Positions 1 through 8,862 of a stretch of DNA of 64,000 nucleotides are shown here, piece after piece. The translations under genes were made by a program, and so were the position numbers. The DNA comes from Bog-473 sp963838835 (GTDB lineage Bacteria > Actinomycetota > Acidimicrobiia > Acidimicrobiales > RAAP-2): NCBI GenBank assembly GCA_963838835.1, contig CAWITA010000023.1:744001-808000 (forward strand). Direction: 5' to 3'. The number at the start of each line of letters is the position of its first letter. Within the stretch, counting starts at the first letter, position 1. The notes beneath the pieces are model-generated. The model was not told where the DNA came from, made no database searches, and worked only from the letters and a program-made list of their open reading frames with translations.

Positions 1-714
1 GGTGAAGGTGTACTGCGCCATCAGGAGGCCGATCATGAAGACGAACCAGGGCACGCCCAGCGTCGACTGGTTCTCGAACTTGGTGAAGACGAACGAGGCC
101 GAGGCGTGGTGGCTCGGGACGAAGAAGAGGACGACGGCGATGGTGAGCACGCCGAGGATGTGCCACCACGCGCTGATGTTGGAGAGGAACGCCACCACCC
201 GCACGCTGAAGCTGTTGATCAGGCCGTGCGCGATGAGGACGCAGCCGTACACGGTCAGCACCCAACCGGTGGTGTCGGGGAAGTTCGTCGTCAGGTTCAA
301 GAAGACGGTGAAGAAGGTGGCGAACCCGAAGTCGATGCCGGCCGTGATGGCCACCTGGCCCAGCAGGTTGAACCACCCGGTGAACCAGCTCCAGGCGGCG
401 GAGTTGTTCTCCGCCAGCTTGGCCGCCCAGTAGTACAGGCCGCCCGCCGTCGGGTAGCGCGATGCGATCTCGGCCATCCCGAGGCCGACAAGCAGCGTCA
501 TGGCGCCGACGATGATCCAGCCCCACACGATCACCACCGGGCCGCCGTACGTCATGCCGAAGTAGTAGAGGGTGAGGCACCCCGACAGCACCGAGATGAT
601 GGTGAAGGAAACGGCGAAGTTGGAGAAGCCGCTCATCCTCCTCCGCAGCTCCTGCGCGTAGCCGAGCTTGTGGAGCTGGGCGACGTCGTCATCGACGAAG
701 GTTGACGTGCTCAT
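1..714 (-). CDS. APC-family amino acid permease (3' end beyond window)
   Basis: The reading frame starts at ATG 714 and is still open at base 1, so about 238 N-terminal residues are seen. A GGGGAGGG ribosome site lies just upstream of the ATG. The N-terminus is hydrophilic (about 30 residues) with the element LGYAQELRRRMSGFSNFAVSF, typical of the GABA/choline-permease branch of the APC superfamily. Several long hydrophobic helices follow, including a segment containing ASRYPTAGGLYYWAAK, the conserved loop of this family. It should import amino acids or polyamines across the inner membrane. Substrate cannot be told from the part visible. Family confident, product specificity unknown. Confidence 0.85.
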   Translation of the reverse strand, partial: MSTSTFVDDDVAQLHKLGYAQELRRRMSGFSNFAVSFTIISVLSGCLTLYYFGMTYGGPVVIVWGWIIVGAMTLLVGLGMAEIASRYPTAGGLYYWAAKLAENNSAAWSWFTGWFNLLGQVAITAGIDFGFATFFTVFLNLTTNFPDTTGWVLTVYGCVLIAHGLINSFSVRVVAFLSNISAWWHILGVLTIAVVLFFVPSHHASASFVFTKFENQSTLGVPWFVFMIGLLMAQYTFT

Positions 715-944
715 TGACCCTCCCCGTTCGGCATCGGTATGGCAACCCCGATCTACCCTGCCGTATCGCAGCAGGATTCAACGGGCATGTCAAGGATTCA
801 TGGACGAACCCGTCGTCTCGTGCCTGAAACGCCACGGATCGCGCCCGCCGAGACCGCCTGCGGACGCGAAAAGCGGCAACCACCAAGGATCACCGCTTTC
901 CGAGAGATGCGCCAGCCGTAGCAGGCGCTGAGTATCTCCAGGCC

Positions 945-1253
945 TCAGGACATCTGGGCCAGGATCTTCGCCTTCTGGTCGTTGAACTCGGCCTCGGTCA
1001 GGATCCCCTGATCCTTCAGGTTGGCGAGCTCCTTCAACTTGCTGATCAGCTCGTCGGAATCGTCCGCCGCGGCCTCCGGCGCCGCTACGTCGGCAGCCTG
1101 CGGGGCCTGCTGAGCCTGCGCCGCCGCTTCCTGCTGCGCGTACTTGTTCTGCTGGTGGCGGTTCACCCCACCGGCGACCACCGTGGCCGTCCCGGCGATG
1201 ACCGCCGTCCTTCCCACGGTCCGCATCACTGGTCGGCGTCGCATCATCGGCAT
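945..1253 (-). CDS. Small SHOCT-domain protein
   Basis: A 102-residue protein. The N-terminus is basic (MRRRPVMR) and leads into one hydrophobic, glycine/alanine-rich segment at about residues 14-30. A Gln/Ala-rich linker follows, then a C-terminal SHOCT motif (LANLKDQGILTEAEFNDQK) at about 77-95. ATG 1253 is chosen because AAGGAG sits 7 bases upstream; a longer frame to 1571 only overlaps the next gene out of phase. SHOCT domains are short oligomerisation or membrane-associated modules of unclear role. It sits 34 bases after a DUF6325-like gene on the same strand, a common actinobacterial pairing, so the two are probably co-transcribed. Confidence 0.85.
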   Translation of the reverse strand: MPMMRRRPVMRTVGRTAVIAGTATVVAGGVNRHQQNKYAQQEAAAQAQQAPQAADVAAPEAAADDSDELISKLKELANLKDQGILTEAEFNDQKAKILAQMS

Positions 1254-1287
1254 GGTCGTTCTCCTTCGCTCTTCGGTCTGTGGGTTC

Positions 1288-1716
1288 TCAGCTCTTGAGG
1301 GCCTCGGCCAGCTCCGCGAACGCGGCCTCGACGAGGTCGGCTGGGATGCGGGCGCTGTCGACGAGCACCCCGCCCGACCCGCGCAAGGCGTCGGCCAGCG
1401 GCTTCGCCCAGAGATCCTCCCAAAGGATGACGAGAGCGGAGTTGCCTTCGGGCAGGTTGGCGGCCACGTGGTCGAGGTCCTCGGTGTTGACCAGGCCGCC
1501 GACCTCGCCGTCGATGTCACCGAAGCCCGCCAGCTCGTCCATCTGGTCGAATTCGAGGCTGACCGTGTCACCCTGCTCGTCCTTCATGACGAATACCAGG
1601 TCGAGGATGCGCACGACGTCGTTCGCCACCAGCTTCCCGATCTCGGGGACGATGTTCCCGTTGAATTGGTTGCCCGGGAACGCGATCACCGTGTAGCTCA
1701 CTGGTCCCATGGTCAT
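1288..1716 (-). CDS. DUF6325/DUF1269-like protein
   Basis: A 142-residue acidic protein. It opens with GPVSYTVIAFPGNQFNG and contains ILDLVFVMKDEQGDT followed by an acidic stretch, then ALVILWEDLWAKPLADALR and a C-terminal helix. This order (regulator-like beta-alpha core with a conserved E/D-rich loop) matches the DUF6325/DUF1269 group found beside SHOCT genes in Actinomycetota. ATG 1716 is preferred over the upstream ATG because GGAGGAG lies 5 bases before it. Function unknown. It is probably in an operon with the SHOCT gene downstream. Confidence 0.8.
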   Translation of the reverse strand: MTMGPVSYTVIAFPGNQFNGNIVPEIGKLVANDVVRILDLVFVMKDEQGDTVSLEFDQMDELAGFGDIDGEVGGLVNTEDLDHVAANLPEGNSALVILWEDLWAKPLADALRGSGGVLVDSARIPADLVEAAFAELAEALKS

Positions 1717-1768
1717 AGCATCTCCTCCGATCTGCGGCCTTGAGGGCAATCGTAAGCGGGAAGTTGGT

Positions 1769-2173
1769 TCAGGTGCTGGCCAGCAGCTTCGACTTCTGGG
1801 CCTCGAACTCTGCGTCGGTGATCACGCCCTTGGCCTTGAGATCAGCGAGCTGCGAGAGCTGGTCTGCGGTGCTGCTCCCCGGGGTCCCGGCCGCCTGCTT
1901 GACGTAGGCGTCGAACGCCTGCTGCTGCTCCGCCGCCTGGGCCGCGGCCCGCTCCTGCATCTTGCCACCGCGCGCGATCAGGTACACGAAGACACCGAGG
2001 AAGGGCAGGATGATCACGAAGATGCACCACAGAGCCTTGGCCCCGCCCCCGATGTCGCGGCTCCGGAAGATGTCGACGAACACCATGATCAGCAGCCAGA
2101 TCCAGATGATGAAGAGGAAGAAGTACAGCATCGTCAGGAAGGCGTCGAGGACCGGGTAGCTCGAAGCAAGCAT
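1769..2173 (-). CDS. PLDc_N + SHOCT membrane protein (paralogue 1)
   Basis: 134 residues. Two transmembrane helices (about 8-35 and 47-68) surround the loop DIFRSRDIGGGAKALW, which is the PLDc_N pattern seen in isolation and not fused to a phospholipase. A Gln/Ala-rich coiled segment and a C-terminal SHOCT motif (LADLKAKGVITDAEFEAQK) follow. It is closely similar along its length to the protein at 11164-11565, so the two are recent paralogues. Likely a small integral membrane protein with a cytoplasmic oligomerisation tail; no enzymatic residues are evident. Confidence 0.85.
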   Translation of the reverse strand: MLASSYPVLDAFLTMLYFFLFIIWIWLLIMVFVDIFRSRDIGGGAKALWCIFVIILPFLGVFVYLIARGGKMQERAAAQAAEQQQAFDAYVKQAAGTPGSSTADQLSQLADLKAKGVITDAEFEAQKSKLLAST

Positions 2174-2307
2174 TCAGAAGGCTCCTTGTGTCGTTGTCAT
2201 TTGGACCTCACCCCGGCTGCGGCCGGGCGTCGTGCGACACCGTAGCAATCCCACCCACTCCCCGTTGCCCAACAGAGTCAAAAGTCATAATCCCGGTCGT
2301 CCACCAG

Positions 2308-3774
2308 CTACACGCCCACTTCGGCGTGCAGCCGGCCGCTCTTGCACGCCGCGGCGAACGCTTCGTAGTCCCGCTCGTTCTGGTCGGCGTAGGTCTCGGC
2401 GAACTTGGCGAGCGCCTTCTCGAAGGTCGAGTTGTTGCCCAGGTAGGCGGCGATGGCAATGCGGTCGCCCGAGCGGGCGTGGGCCCGGGCCAGGGTATGG
2501 GCACACAGCTGCCCGTAGGCCTTCATCCCCTCGGGGATGGCGTTGTCGATGTCCACGGATCCCTTCCAGTCCTGGAGCTGGCGCACGTAGTAGTCGTGGG
2601 GTAAGCCGTCGAGGCCTTCTGTGCGCTGCCAGCCGAGGAAGATGTCGCTGGCGGCCTGCATGAGGCGCTGGCCGGCGACCACCCGCTCACCGTGGTTGGC
2701 GTACTGGCTCTTCTTGGTGAAGCGCTCGAGCACCGAGGCCTCGGCCTCCTTGGCCTGGAGGAACAGGATGTCGTCGGGATCGGGTCCGTGCAGCATCATG
2801 ATCCAGGCCCGGGTGCCGACGCTGCCCACCCCGACCACCTTGCGCGCCAGCTGGGTGAACTCGTACTGCTCGAGCAGGTGTCGCCGGTCGGTCGGCAGAC
2901 TGGCCCGGTACCGGCGCAGGAGGTCGTGAAAGAGCTCGAGTTGGGCGGCCCGCTGCAACTCGGGGAACAGCTCGTCGACGGGGACGACGAGGGGCGGGTC
3001 GCTGATGAAGCAGCGCTCCCCGTCGACGATGGTGGTCAGCTTGTCGAGCGCCTTCATCGTGTCCTTGGTCCGGGCCTTGGCCACGACCTTGCCGGTTGTC
3101 GCCGCCATGTGCGTCTCGGCCTTGGAGCCCGTGGTCGTCGCCTGCGCCTGCAGCAGCTGGAGCACGTTCTCGATGTCGATGTGCGAGTACCAGACCTCCA
3201 AGGTGCTCATCCCGCACATCTCCCGTATGGCCTCGCGGTAGACCCGGCCGAGACCGGTGATGGCCTCGGTCCGCACCTGCTTGGAGAAGCCCCGCCCGCG
3301 GGCGGCGACGACGACGCTCGCCGCCAACCGCTTGACGTCCCACTCCCAGGGGCCGGGCAACGTCTCGTCGAAGTCGTTGCAGTCGAACACGAGCGAGCGC
3401 TCCGGCGAGCCGAACACCCCGAAGTTGGAGAGGTGGGCGTCGCCACAGATCTGCGACGTCAGACCCGACCGGGGCGTGGTCGAGAGGTCCGACGCCATGA
3501 TCAGCGCGGCGCCCCGGAAGAACGTGAAGGGCGAGACCAGCATGCGTCCGTAGCGGATCGGGACGAGCTCGGGGACCCGCGTCGTCGCCTGCTCCTCGAG
3601 CAGCGCGACGGGGTCGGGCCGGTCCGGCCCGACCTGGAAGACGGCCTGGCTGTCCCGGGGCACCTTGGCCCGCGCCTGCTTCCCCTTCTCCTTGCTCTCG
3701 GAATCGCTCAGGTGGTGGATCACCTTGGGGATCGGGCCGCCGTCCGCTTCCTGGATCACACTTTCGATCGTCAT
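2308..3774 (-). CDS. DUF2252 family protein
   Basis: 488 residues from ATG 3774, which has AGGAAGG about 6 bases upstream; longer frames upstream have no ribosome site and run into unrelated sequence. The protein shows the DUF2252 core: FFRGAALIMASDL, ICGDAHLSNFGVFGSPERS and FDCNDFDETLPGPWEWDVKRLA, all at about 110-190. The GDxHxxNFG and D-x-ND-FDE segments resemble the catalytic and metal-binding loops of aminoglycoside-phosphotransferase-like kinases, and this family is thought to share that fold. Substrate unknown. It is divergent from the membrane protein at 4023 and appears monocistronic. Confidence 0.9.
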   Translation of the reverse strand: MTIESVIQEADGGPIPKVIHHLSDSESKEKGKQARAKVPRDSQAVFQVGPDRPDPVALLEEQATTRVPELVPIRYGRMLVSPFTFFRGAALIMASDLSTTPRSGLTSQICGDAHLSNFGVFGSPERSLVFDCNDFDETLPGPWEWDVKRLAASVVVAARGRGFSKQVRTEAITGLGRVYREAIREMCGMSTLEVWYSHIDIENVLQLLQAQATTTGSKAETHMAATTGKVVAKARTKDTMKALDKLTTIVDGERCFISDPPLVVPVDELFPELQRAAQLELFHDLLRRYRASLPTDRRHLLEQYEFTQLARKVVGVGSVGTRAWIMMLHGPDPDDILFLQAKEAEASVLERFTKKSQYANHGERVVAGQRLMQAASDIFLGWQRTEGLDGLPHDYYVRQLQDWKGSVDIDNAIPEGMKAYGQLCAHTLARAHARSGDRIAIAAYLGNNSTFEKALAKFAETYADQNERDYEAFAAACKSGRLHAEVGV

Positions 3775-4022
3775 GTCTCGCCTTCCTGGTGGCACGCAAC
3801 GGCGGCCGCTCCTCGTACGAGGGTACGCCCAACGATCGGCGGAGGACAGGCTGGGGGGGTCGATGTCCGCCGCGACATCCGGTTGTCGGTCCAACCGACG
3901 CCTCGTGCTGTTCTGGCTGTTCTGTTCTCGCTGTTCTGCGATTGCCCCAAAATGGGTCCACAATGGCGGAGTCGTTCAAGCGACCGGATCTCCAGGGACG
4001 GCGGGAGGCGAGAGGGCGACCA

Positions 4023-4979
4023 GTGACGGTGGACTACCAGGGCCGGGATACACCCGACGGCACATCGACATCGGCCGTGCCCTCGGCCTCTGCCACCCCC
4101 GCTCCGGCGCCGGCGTCCGGGGGCACACGGCGGGAGCGGGTCGGGACCGCGTTTGCCCATCTGGTCCATGTCATCCGCACCGGCGACGACAAGGCCGTCG
4201 AACAGGCCGTCGTCGATCTCAGTCAGCGCCGCCGTTGGCTGGCCCCGCTCGGACTGATCGTCGGCGCCTTCCTCATGCTCTTCCAGGGGGTGAAGCTGCT
4301 TTTCACCAACTGGCGCCTCACCCTGGTCCAGATCGTGCCCGCGATGTGGATCTGGCTCGCCTTGCTCGACCTGAAACTCCATGCCCTGCACGGCAAGTCG
4401 TTCCACGTCCTCACTGGCCCGATCCTGATCCCGTGCGTGCTCGCGGTCACCGCCTTGACGGCGGCCAGCTTCTTTCTCAACGCGGTCTTCGCCTTCGCCA
4501 TCTCGGTGCCAGGCAAACCGATGATTCGCCCGGCGTTCGGGCAGGCCCGGCGCCACTGGCGGGTCATCCTGGCCTGGGGCTGCGGTGTCGGCCTCCTGCT
4601 CTCCTACTCGGCCCTGATCGTCACCCGGTGGAGCCATTGGCGCTTCGTCGTCGCCCAGAGCGTCGTCGTCGGCATCATGATGTTCTGCTACCTCGCCGTG
4701 CCGGCCCGCCTCGTCGGGATCAAGCAGACCGGGAATCGGAGGGACAAGCTCGCCGCCAGCGCGGTCGGGGGTGCGGTCGGCGCGGTGGTGTGCTCCCCCC
4801 CCTACATGTTGGGGCGGCTCGGGATCTTGATGCTGGGCTGGGGAAGCGTCGCGTTCTGGTTCGGCATCATCGTCATCGTGATCGGGGCCGCGCTGCAGAC
4901 AGGGGCCACGAGCGCCGTCAAGGCCGTGAAGATGTCGGCCAAGCTCATCGGGAACCCCTCCAGCGCGACCGCGGCTTGA
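4023..4979 (+). CDS. Multi-pass membrane protein of unknown function
   Basis: 318 residues if translation starts at GTG 4023, which has GAGAGGG 6 bases upstream. ATG 3963 in the same frame would add 20 residues but has no ribosome site. A Pro/Ala/Thr-rich cytoplasmic N-terminus of about 70 residues is followed by roughly six hydrophobic helices (about 80-300), with an amphipathic segment RPAFGQARRHWRVIL between the third and fourth. The tail ends with a Lys/Ala-rich helix. I do not recognise a named family or catalytic motif. The gene stands alone, divergent from DUF2252. Confidence 0.7.
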   Translation: MTVDYQGRDTPDGTSTSAVPSASATPAPAPASGGTRRERVGTAFAHLVHVIRTGDDKAVEQAVVDLSQRRRWLAPLGLIVGAFLMLFQGVKLLFTNWRLTLVQIVPAMWIWLALLDLKLHALHGKSFHVLTGPILIPCVLAVTALTAASFFLNAVFAFAISVPGKPMIRPAFGQARRHWRVILAWGCGVGLLLSYSALIVTRWSHWRFVVAQSVVVGIMMFCYLAVPARLVGIKQTGNRRDKLAASAVGGAVGAVVCSPPYMLGRLGILMLGWGSVAFWFGIIVIVIGAALQTGATSAVKAVKMSAKLIGNPSSATAA

Positions 4980-5025
4980 TCGGGCGGTCCGTCTGGCGCG
5001 GTCGCGGGACGCCCCAAAACCGCGA

Positions 5026-5095
5026 GTGTTAACACGTCATCTTGATCCCGGCGACTCGACGGGCACACTGGTGTTAACGGCAGTGGTGTTAACAC
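5026..5095. promoter_or_regulatory. Cluster of GTGTTAAC(AC) palindromes
   Basis: The perfect 10-bp palindrome GTGTTAACAC occurs at 5026-5035 and 5086-5095, with the 8-bp core GTGTTAAC again at 5071-5078. Three copies in 70 bp of intergenic, otherwise GC-rich DNA are unlikely by chance and look like operator sites for a dimeric repressor. The core GTTAAC is the HpaI-type palindrome. They lie after the membrane protein gene, and the nearest gene end beyond them is the small Cys protein on the minus strand, so the controlled gene is not obvious. Confidence 0.5.
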
Positions 5096-5160
5096 ATGGT
5101 CCCTGGTGAAAGGCCCTTCGCGCTCTCGGGCATCGCTCCACGTGGAACGCAGAACCGGCT

Positions 5161-5334
5161 TCAGCTGAGACCTCGAAGGCTACGAGGCGGCGACCCGCAC
5201 CGGCCGCGCCGGTCCTGGAGCGGCATGCCGATCCCGATGGGCACGGTGGAGGCGGTGTCGCTGCGGCACTCCGGGCACTCGACCACCCACATCAGGTCGT
5301 GACACTGCGCGATCCCGGGGTGGTGGTTTTGCAT
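5161..5334 (-). CDS. Small cysteine-containing protein, possible zinc ribbon
   Basis: 57 residues from ATG 5334, with AGGAG 8 bases upstream. The N-terminal half holds CHDLMWVVECPECRSD: a C-x-x-C pair preceded by a Cys-His, followed by a later single Cys near residue 45. The pattern WVVECPEC is reminiscent of one half of a zinc ribbon. Third-position GC is high, which supports coding. The protein is too short to assign a fold. Overlapping frames on the other strand lack a ribosome site and look random. Confidence 0.5.
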   Translation of the reverse strand: MQNHHPGIAQCHDLMWVVECPECRSDTASTVPIGIGMPLQDRRGRCGSPPRSLRGLS

Positions 5335-5485
5335 GTCCGGCGCTCCTGCGTTCCTTGGGAGGGCTGTCACCCTAGTTTCCTCGACGCTGACGTCAAAGAG
5401 AAAATTGCCTTGTCGCCCACGGGAGGACCGGCGATGGTTCGCCCCGAAACCCGGCCCGCGGGCACCGGAGTACCCTCCTGGTGCG

Positions 5486-6301
5486 GTGCCACCGCTCGCC
5501 TCGCTGGATGCCTATCTGGATCGCGTCGGTTTGGCCGGCGCCTCGCATCCGCGTCTGCCCGAGGTCCACCGGGCCCACGCCACCAGCATCTCGTTCGAGA
5601 ACTTCGACCCGTTCTCGGGCACGCCGGTCTCGCTCGAGGTCGAGGACCTCGAGGACAAGTTCGTGACTCGGCGCCGCGGCGGCTACTGCTTCGAGCACAA
5701 TCTGCTCCTCAAGGCTGCGCTGGAGTCGCTCGGCGACATGGACGTCGGCCCCATGCTGGCCCGGGTCCGCCTCGGCCCGGAGGGCTCGCCCCGCCCGCTC
5801 AACCACCTTCTGCTGCGGGTGACGGACCCTGAAGGCACCTGGCTGGCCGACGTGGGCTTCGGCGGCGGCGGGCTGCTCGAACCTGTGCCCTTCGAGATCG
5901 GCGCCGAATCGGAGCAGTCGGGCTGGCGCTACCGACTGGTCGAGGACGGTGCCGAGCTGGTGCTCCAGGTGTTCCAGGACGGGGCATGGACCGACATGTA
6001 CGGCTTCGTCCCCGAACCCGCCCAGCCGGTCGACATCGTGGTCAACAACTGGTACACCGCGACACACCCCGAGTCCCCCTTCGTCACGGGCCTCATGGCG
6101 GGTGTGCGCAGACCCGAGCGATGCCTTTCGCTGTTCGTCTCCGAACAGGCGGTGCTCGTGGAGCGTCCGGTCGGTGGGGAATCCACCGTCAGCGAGGTGC
6201 CGTTCGAGACGGTGCCGGCGCTCCTGGCGGAGCGCTTCGACATCCCGGACGTGACGCTCGGCGACAACGGACGTCTCGTGCTCGAGACAACGGGCGACTG
6301 A
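5486..6301 (+). CDS. nat: Arylamine N-acetyltransferase
   Basis: 271 residues if GTG 5486 is used, which places the normal NAT N-terminus (LDAYLDRVGLAG) close to the start; the frame is open further upstream but that part is unlike the family. The catalytic triad is visible: Cys in RRGGYCFEHN (about residue 70), His in PLNHLLLRV (about 107) and Asp in WLADVGFGG (about 123). NATs move an acetyl group from acetyl-CoA to arylamines or hydrazines, and in actinobacteria may take part in lipid or sterol metabolism. The length is typical. It is divergent from the small Cys protein and convergent with the PLDc_N gene. Confidence 0.9.
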   Translation: MPPLASLDAYLDRVGLAGASHPRLPEVHRAHATSISFENFDPFSGTPVSLEVEDLEDKFVTRRRGGYCFEHNLLLKAALESLGDMDVGPMLARVRLGPEGSPRPLNHLLLRVTDPEGTWLADVGFGGGGLLEPVPFEIGAESEQSGWRYRLVEDGAELVLQVFQDGAWTDMYGFVPEPAQPVDIVVNNWYTATHPESPFVTGLMAGVRRPERCLSLFVSEQAVLVERPVGGESTVSEVPFETVPALLAERFDIPDVTLGDNGRLVLETTGD

Positions 6302-6325
6302 CCGCGCCGACCCGTCGCCCTCGCA

Positions 6326-6556
6326 TCACGTGGAGAGGGCGACGTCCGCGGGCCGGGCGATGATGTAGATCAGCGCGCCGAGCACGGGGATCACCAAGAT
6401 GATGATGGTCCAGGCCGCCTTGGCCGCTCCGTGGTGGTCGCGCCGTCGGAAGTTGTCGACGAAGCACCAGATGATGAAGAACAGCATCAAGAAGACGCCC
6501 GCGAAGATCAGGAACGTCCAGAACAGGCTCAGCAACGGCCACGTGTATGCAAACAT
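6326..6556 (-). CDS. PLDc_N-domain small membrane protein
   Basis: 76 residues starting at ATG 6556, with CGGAGG 8 bases upstream; a GTG nine bases earlier is too close to that site. It has two hydrophobic helices around the loop VDNFRRRDHHGAAKAAW and ends shortly after the second helix (YIIARPADVALST). It is the same two-helix PLDc_N unit as in the proteins at 1769 and 11164 but lacks the C-terminal SHOCT tail. Function unknown. Confidence 0.8.
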   Translation of the reverse strand: MFAYTWPLLSLFWTFLIFAGVFLMLFFIIWCFVDNFRRRDHHGAAKAAWTIIILVIPVLGALIYIIARPADVALST

Positions 6557-6618
6557 CGTGCGCACCTCCGCGGTCGACGCTACCGATCACGGGGTTTGAC
6601 GTGGTGGATACCCGGCGC

Positions 6619-7269
6619 TCAGGTCACGAGGCCGTAGATGCTCTTGGCCATCAGATAGAGGCCGAGCCCCAGCGAGAGGAACACGATCGCCTGGTCGGTG
6701 TGCGTGTTGATCCACTGCAGCAATCCGTCGAGGGTGCTCTTGACCTCAGCCGGGCGCACGGCGGCGTAGGAAACCATAAGGAGATAGCTCGCGGTGCACC
6801 ACACGCAGAAGGCGAACACGGCGACGTACTCGAGGCCGGACGAGAGCTGCGCTTGGGTGATGGTGGCCACGCCCGCCGCCACGAGGACCCAGGGCTGGAG
6901 CAGGAAGCCGAGCCCCGCTGCGGCGAGGGGGTTGATGCGGTCAATGCTCGACATCCACCGGGGCTGCTTTCTCTGCTCCGTGCGGGCGGGACGGGCGCGC
7001 CGGCGTGCGGCGATGAGCACCAGCGCGACGCCACAGGCCAGCTTCACGGCCAGCGCGGCCGTCGAGGGCGCACTTTGCGGGGCGAGTGGCTTGCCGCCGG
7101 TGATCAGCACGGTCACGGCCACGATCACGACCAGCGTGAACAGCCAACCGAGCGTGAACCCGAGGCCCTTCAACAGCCCACGCTCGGACGCCAGCAGCAG
7201 GATCATCGCGGTAAGCGGTATCGGCTCCAGGGTCACGACGAGACCCACGAGGAACAGATCCAGAAGCAC
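6619..7269 (-). CDS. GAP-family membrane protein (sulfolipid-1-addressing-like)
   Basis: 216 residues with GTG start at 7269. Six hydrophobic segments occur in the LysE-like arrangement, beginning LVGLVVTLEPIPLTAMILLL with the conserved PxP in the first helix. A basic cytoplasmic loop (RRRARPARTEQRKQPRW) lies in the middle, and the C-terminal part reads LSLGLGLYLMAKSIYGLV. This matches the actinobacterial GAP/Sap family, whose mycobacterial members help place glycolipids at the cell surface. Its start lies 25 bases after the fucosidase stop on the same strand, so the two may be co-transcribed. Confidence 0.8.
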   Translation of the reverse strand: MLLDLFLVGLVVTLEPIPLTAMILLLASERGLLKGLGFTLGWLFTLVVIVAVTVLITGGKPLAPQSAPSTAALAVKLACGVALVLIAARRRARPARTEQRKQPRWMSSIDRINPLAAAGLGFLLQPWVLVAAGVATITQAQLSSGLEYVAVFAFCVWCTASYLLMVSYAAVRPAEVKSTLDGLLQWINTHTDQAIVFLSLGLGLYLMAKSIYGLVT

Positions 7270-7294
7270 GGCGGGGAACCCTATGCGCGTTTGG

Positions 7295-8774
7295 TTACGC
7301 CGGGGCGCTCAGCCGCGCCCGCACCTCGGTCCCGAGGTCCAACGCGGTGGCGGCGGACAAGGGGAGGCGCTCGGGCAGCGTCACCGTGAGCTCGCCACCG
7401 TCGGCGGACCATTCGAGCCGTTCGTAGGACCCGACCAGGCGGACGCGGCGCACGCGCGACCCCTCGAGCGCGCGCACGGTGATGCGCCTCGAGGCGGGCA
7501 TCCCCAACACGAGGGCATAGACGCCTTCGCCGCTCTTGGTGAAGCGCACCGGCGTCCCCTCCGTGGTGACCGACTCGGTGATGACCCAGGGCCGGCTGCC
7601 GTAGATGGCCTCGCCGTTGGCGACCAGCCACTCACCCAGCCCGCGCAGCGGCGCCTGCTGCTCCTCGGGGATGGTCCCGTCGGGCCGCGGGCCTACACCG
7701 ATGAGAAGATTTCCATTCTTCGACACGACGTCACAGAACAACTGGATGAGCTCGGTGTCGGTGATGATGTCCTCGGGACGCTCGTGGCGATTGGCGCCGA
7801 AGGAATGCCCGACGCCGCGGGCCAGTTCCCACTTGCGCTCCGACACGGTGTGCAGGACGTCGTACTCGGGTGTCCGGAAGTCGCAGTGCCTGGGGCTAGA
7901 GAACGTCAACCGCTTGTTGCGCGCGGGGATGACCGGCCAGAACCACTGCAGGAGCGCGCCGGCGGCGCGCACGCAGCGCGTCAGCGGCGCCGTTGTGAGG
8001 GATGTTCGGCTCGCGCCACCGGTCGTTGACGACTCCCTCCTCGACCGTGTTGTAGTAGTAGGCAAAGAGCTCGGCCAGTTTGCCGCCGCTCGGCCACGAG
8101 ATGTCGTTCCACAACACGGAGGGCTGGTACCGGTCGATGAGCTCTCGGCAATGCGCGGTGACGTAATCGACGTACTCGCGGCCGTAGGGGACGGCGAGCA
8201 CGGCGTCGGCCGCCTTGGAGAGGACCGCATTGTTGTAGGGCCAGTCGTAGCCGCCCGAGTAATAGAGGCCCATGCGCATGTGCCTGGCCCGCACGGCTTC
8301 GGTCAGGTCGCCCACGAGGTCACGCTCGGCGTGGTACGGCCCCTTCCTCGGGTGCCTGACGGCCGAAGGCCACAGGGCGAAGCCGTCGTGGTGCTTGGTG
8401 GTGAGCACCACGTAGCGGGCACCGGCAGCGCGGCAGAGCTCGGCGATGGCGTCGAGGTTGGCCCCGGCCGAGGCGTCGTTGAACACCTTGACGAACCGCT
8501 CGTAAGGGTAGTCATCCCCGTAGACCTCGACGTGGTGCCGCTGGGTCGGGCTGCTCTTGATCTGCATGGTGTTGAGGTACCACTCGGCGTAGGGGTTCTC
8601 CCGCAGCATCCGCTTGGGTCCATCCTTGACGAGCAACTCCTGGATGTCTGGCACGCGCGGTGCCCAGCCCGGCACTGAATAGAGGCCCCAGTGCAGAAAG
8701 ACCCCTAACTTCGCGTCGTCGTACCAGACGGGCACCTGGTGGGTGCGTACGGATTCCCACGTGCCCTCGTACAT
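7295..8774 (-). CDS. Alpha-L-fucosidase (GH29), one frameshift
   Basis: The N-terminal frame starts at ATG 8774 (MYEGTWESVRTHQVPVWYDD) and contains FLHWGLYSVPGW, LTTKHHDGFALWPS and SVLWNDISWP, the last carrying the expected nucleophile Asp of GH29. The protein continues in another frame with DFRTPEYDVLHT, LFCDVVSKNGNLLIGVGP and NGEAIYGSRPW to the TAA at 7295. The switch lies at about 7930-8000, after NIPHNG. The total length of 1480 bases fits one indel. The joined protein is about 493 residues, normal for the family. It hydrolyses alpha-L-fucosides. No signal peptide is evident. The shift could be a sequencing error or recent inactivation. Confidence 0.85.
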
Positions 8775-8862
8775 GGCTGTTGGATTCTGGCATGTCTCCC
8801 GGTCGGAGCAAGGTGACGCTGGTCCGGGCGGACCGGCGATTTGCCCGTAGTCTCTGGGACCC

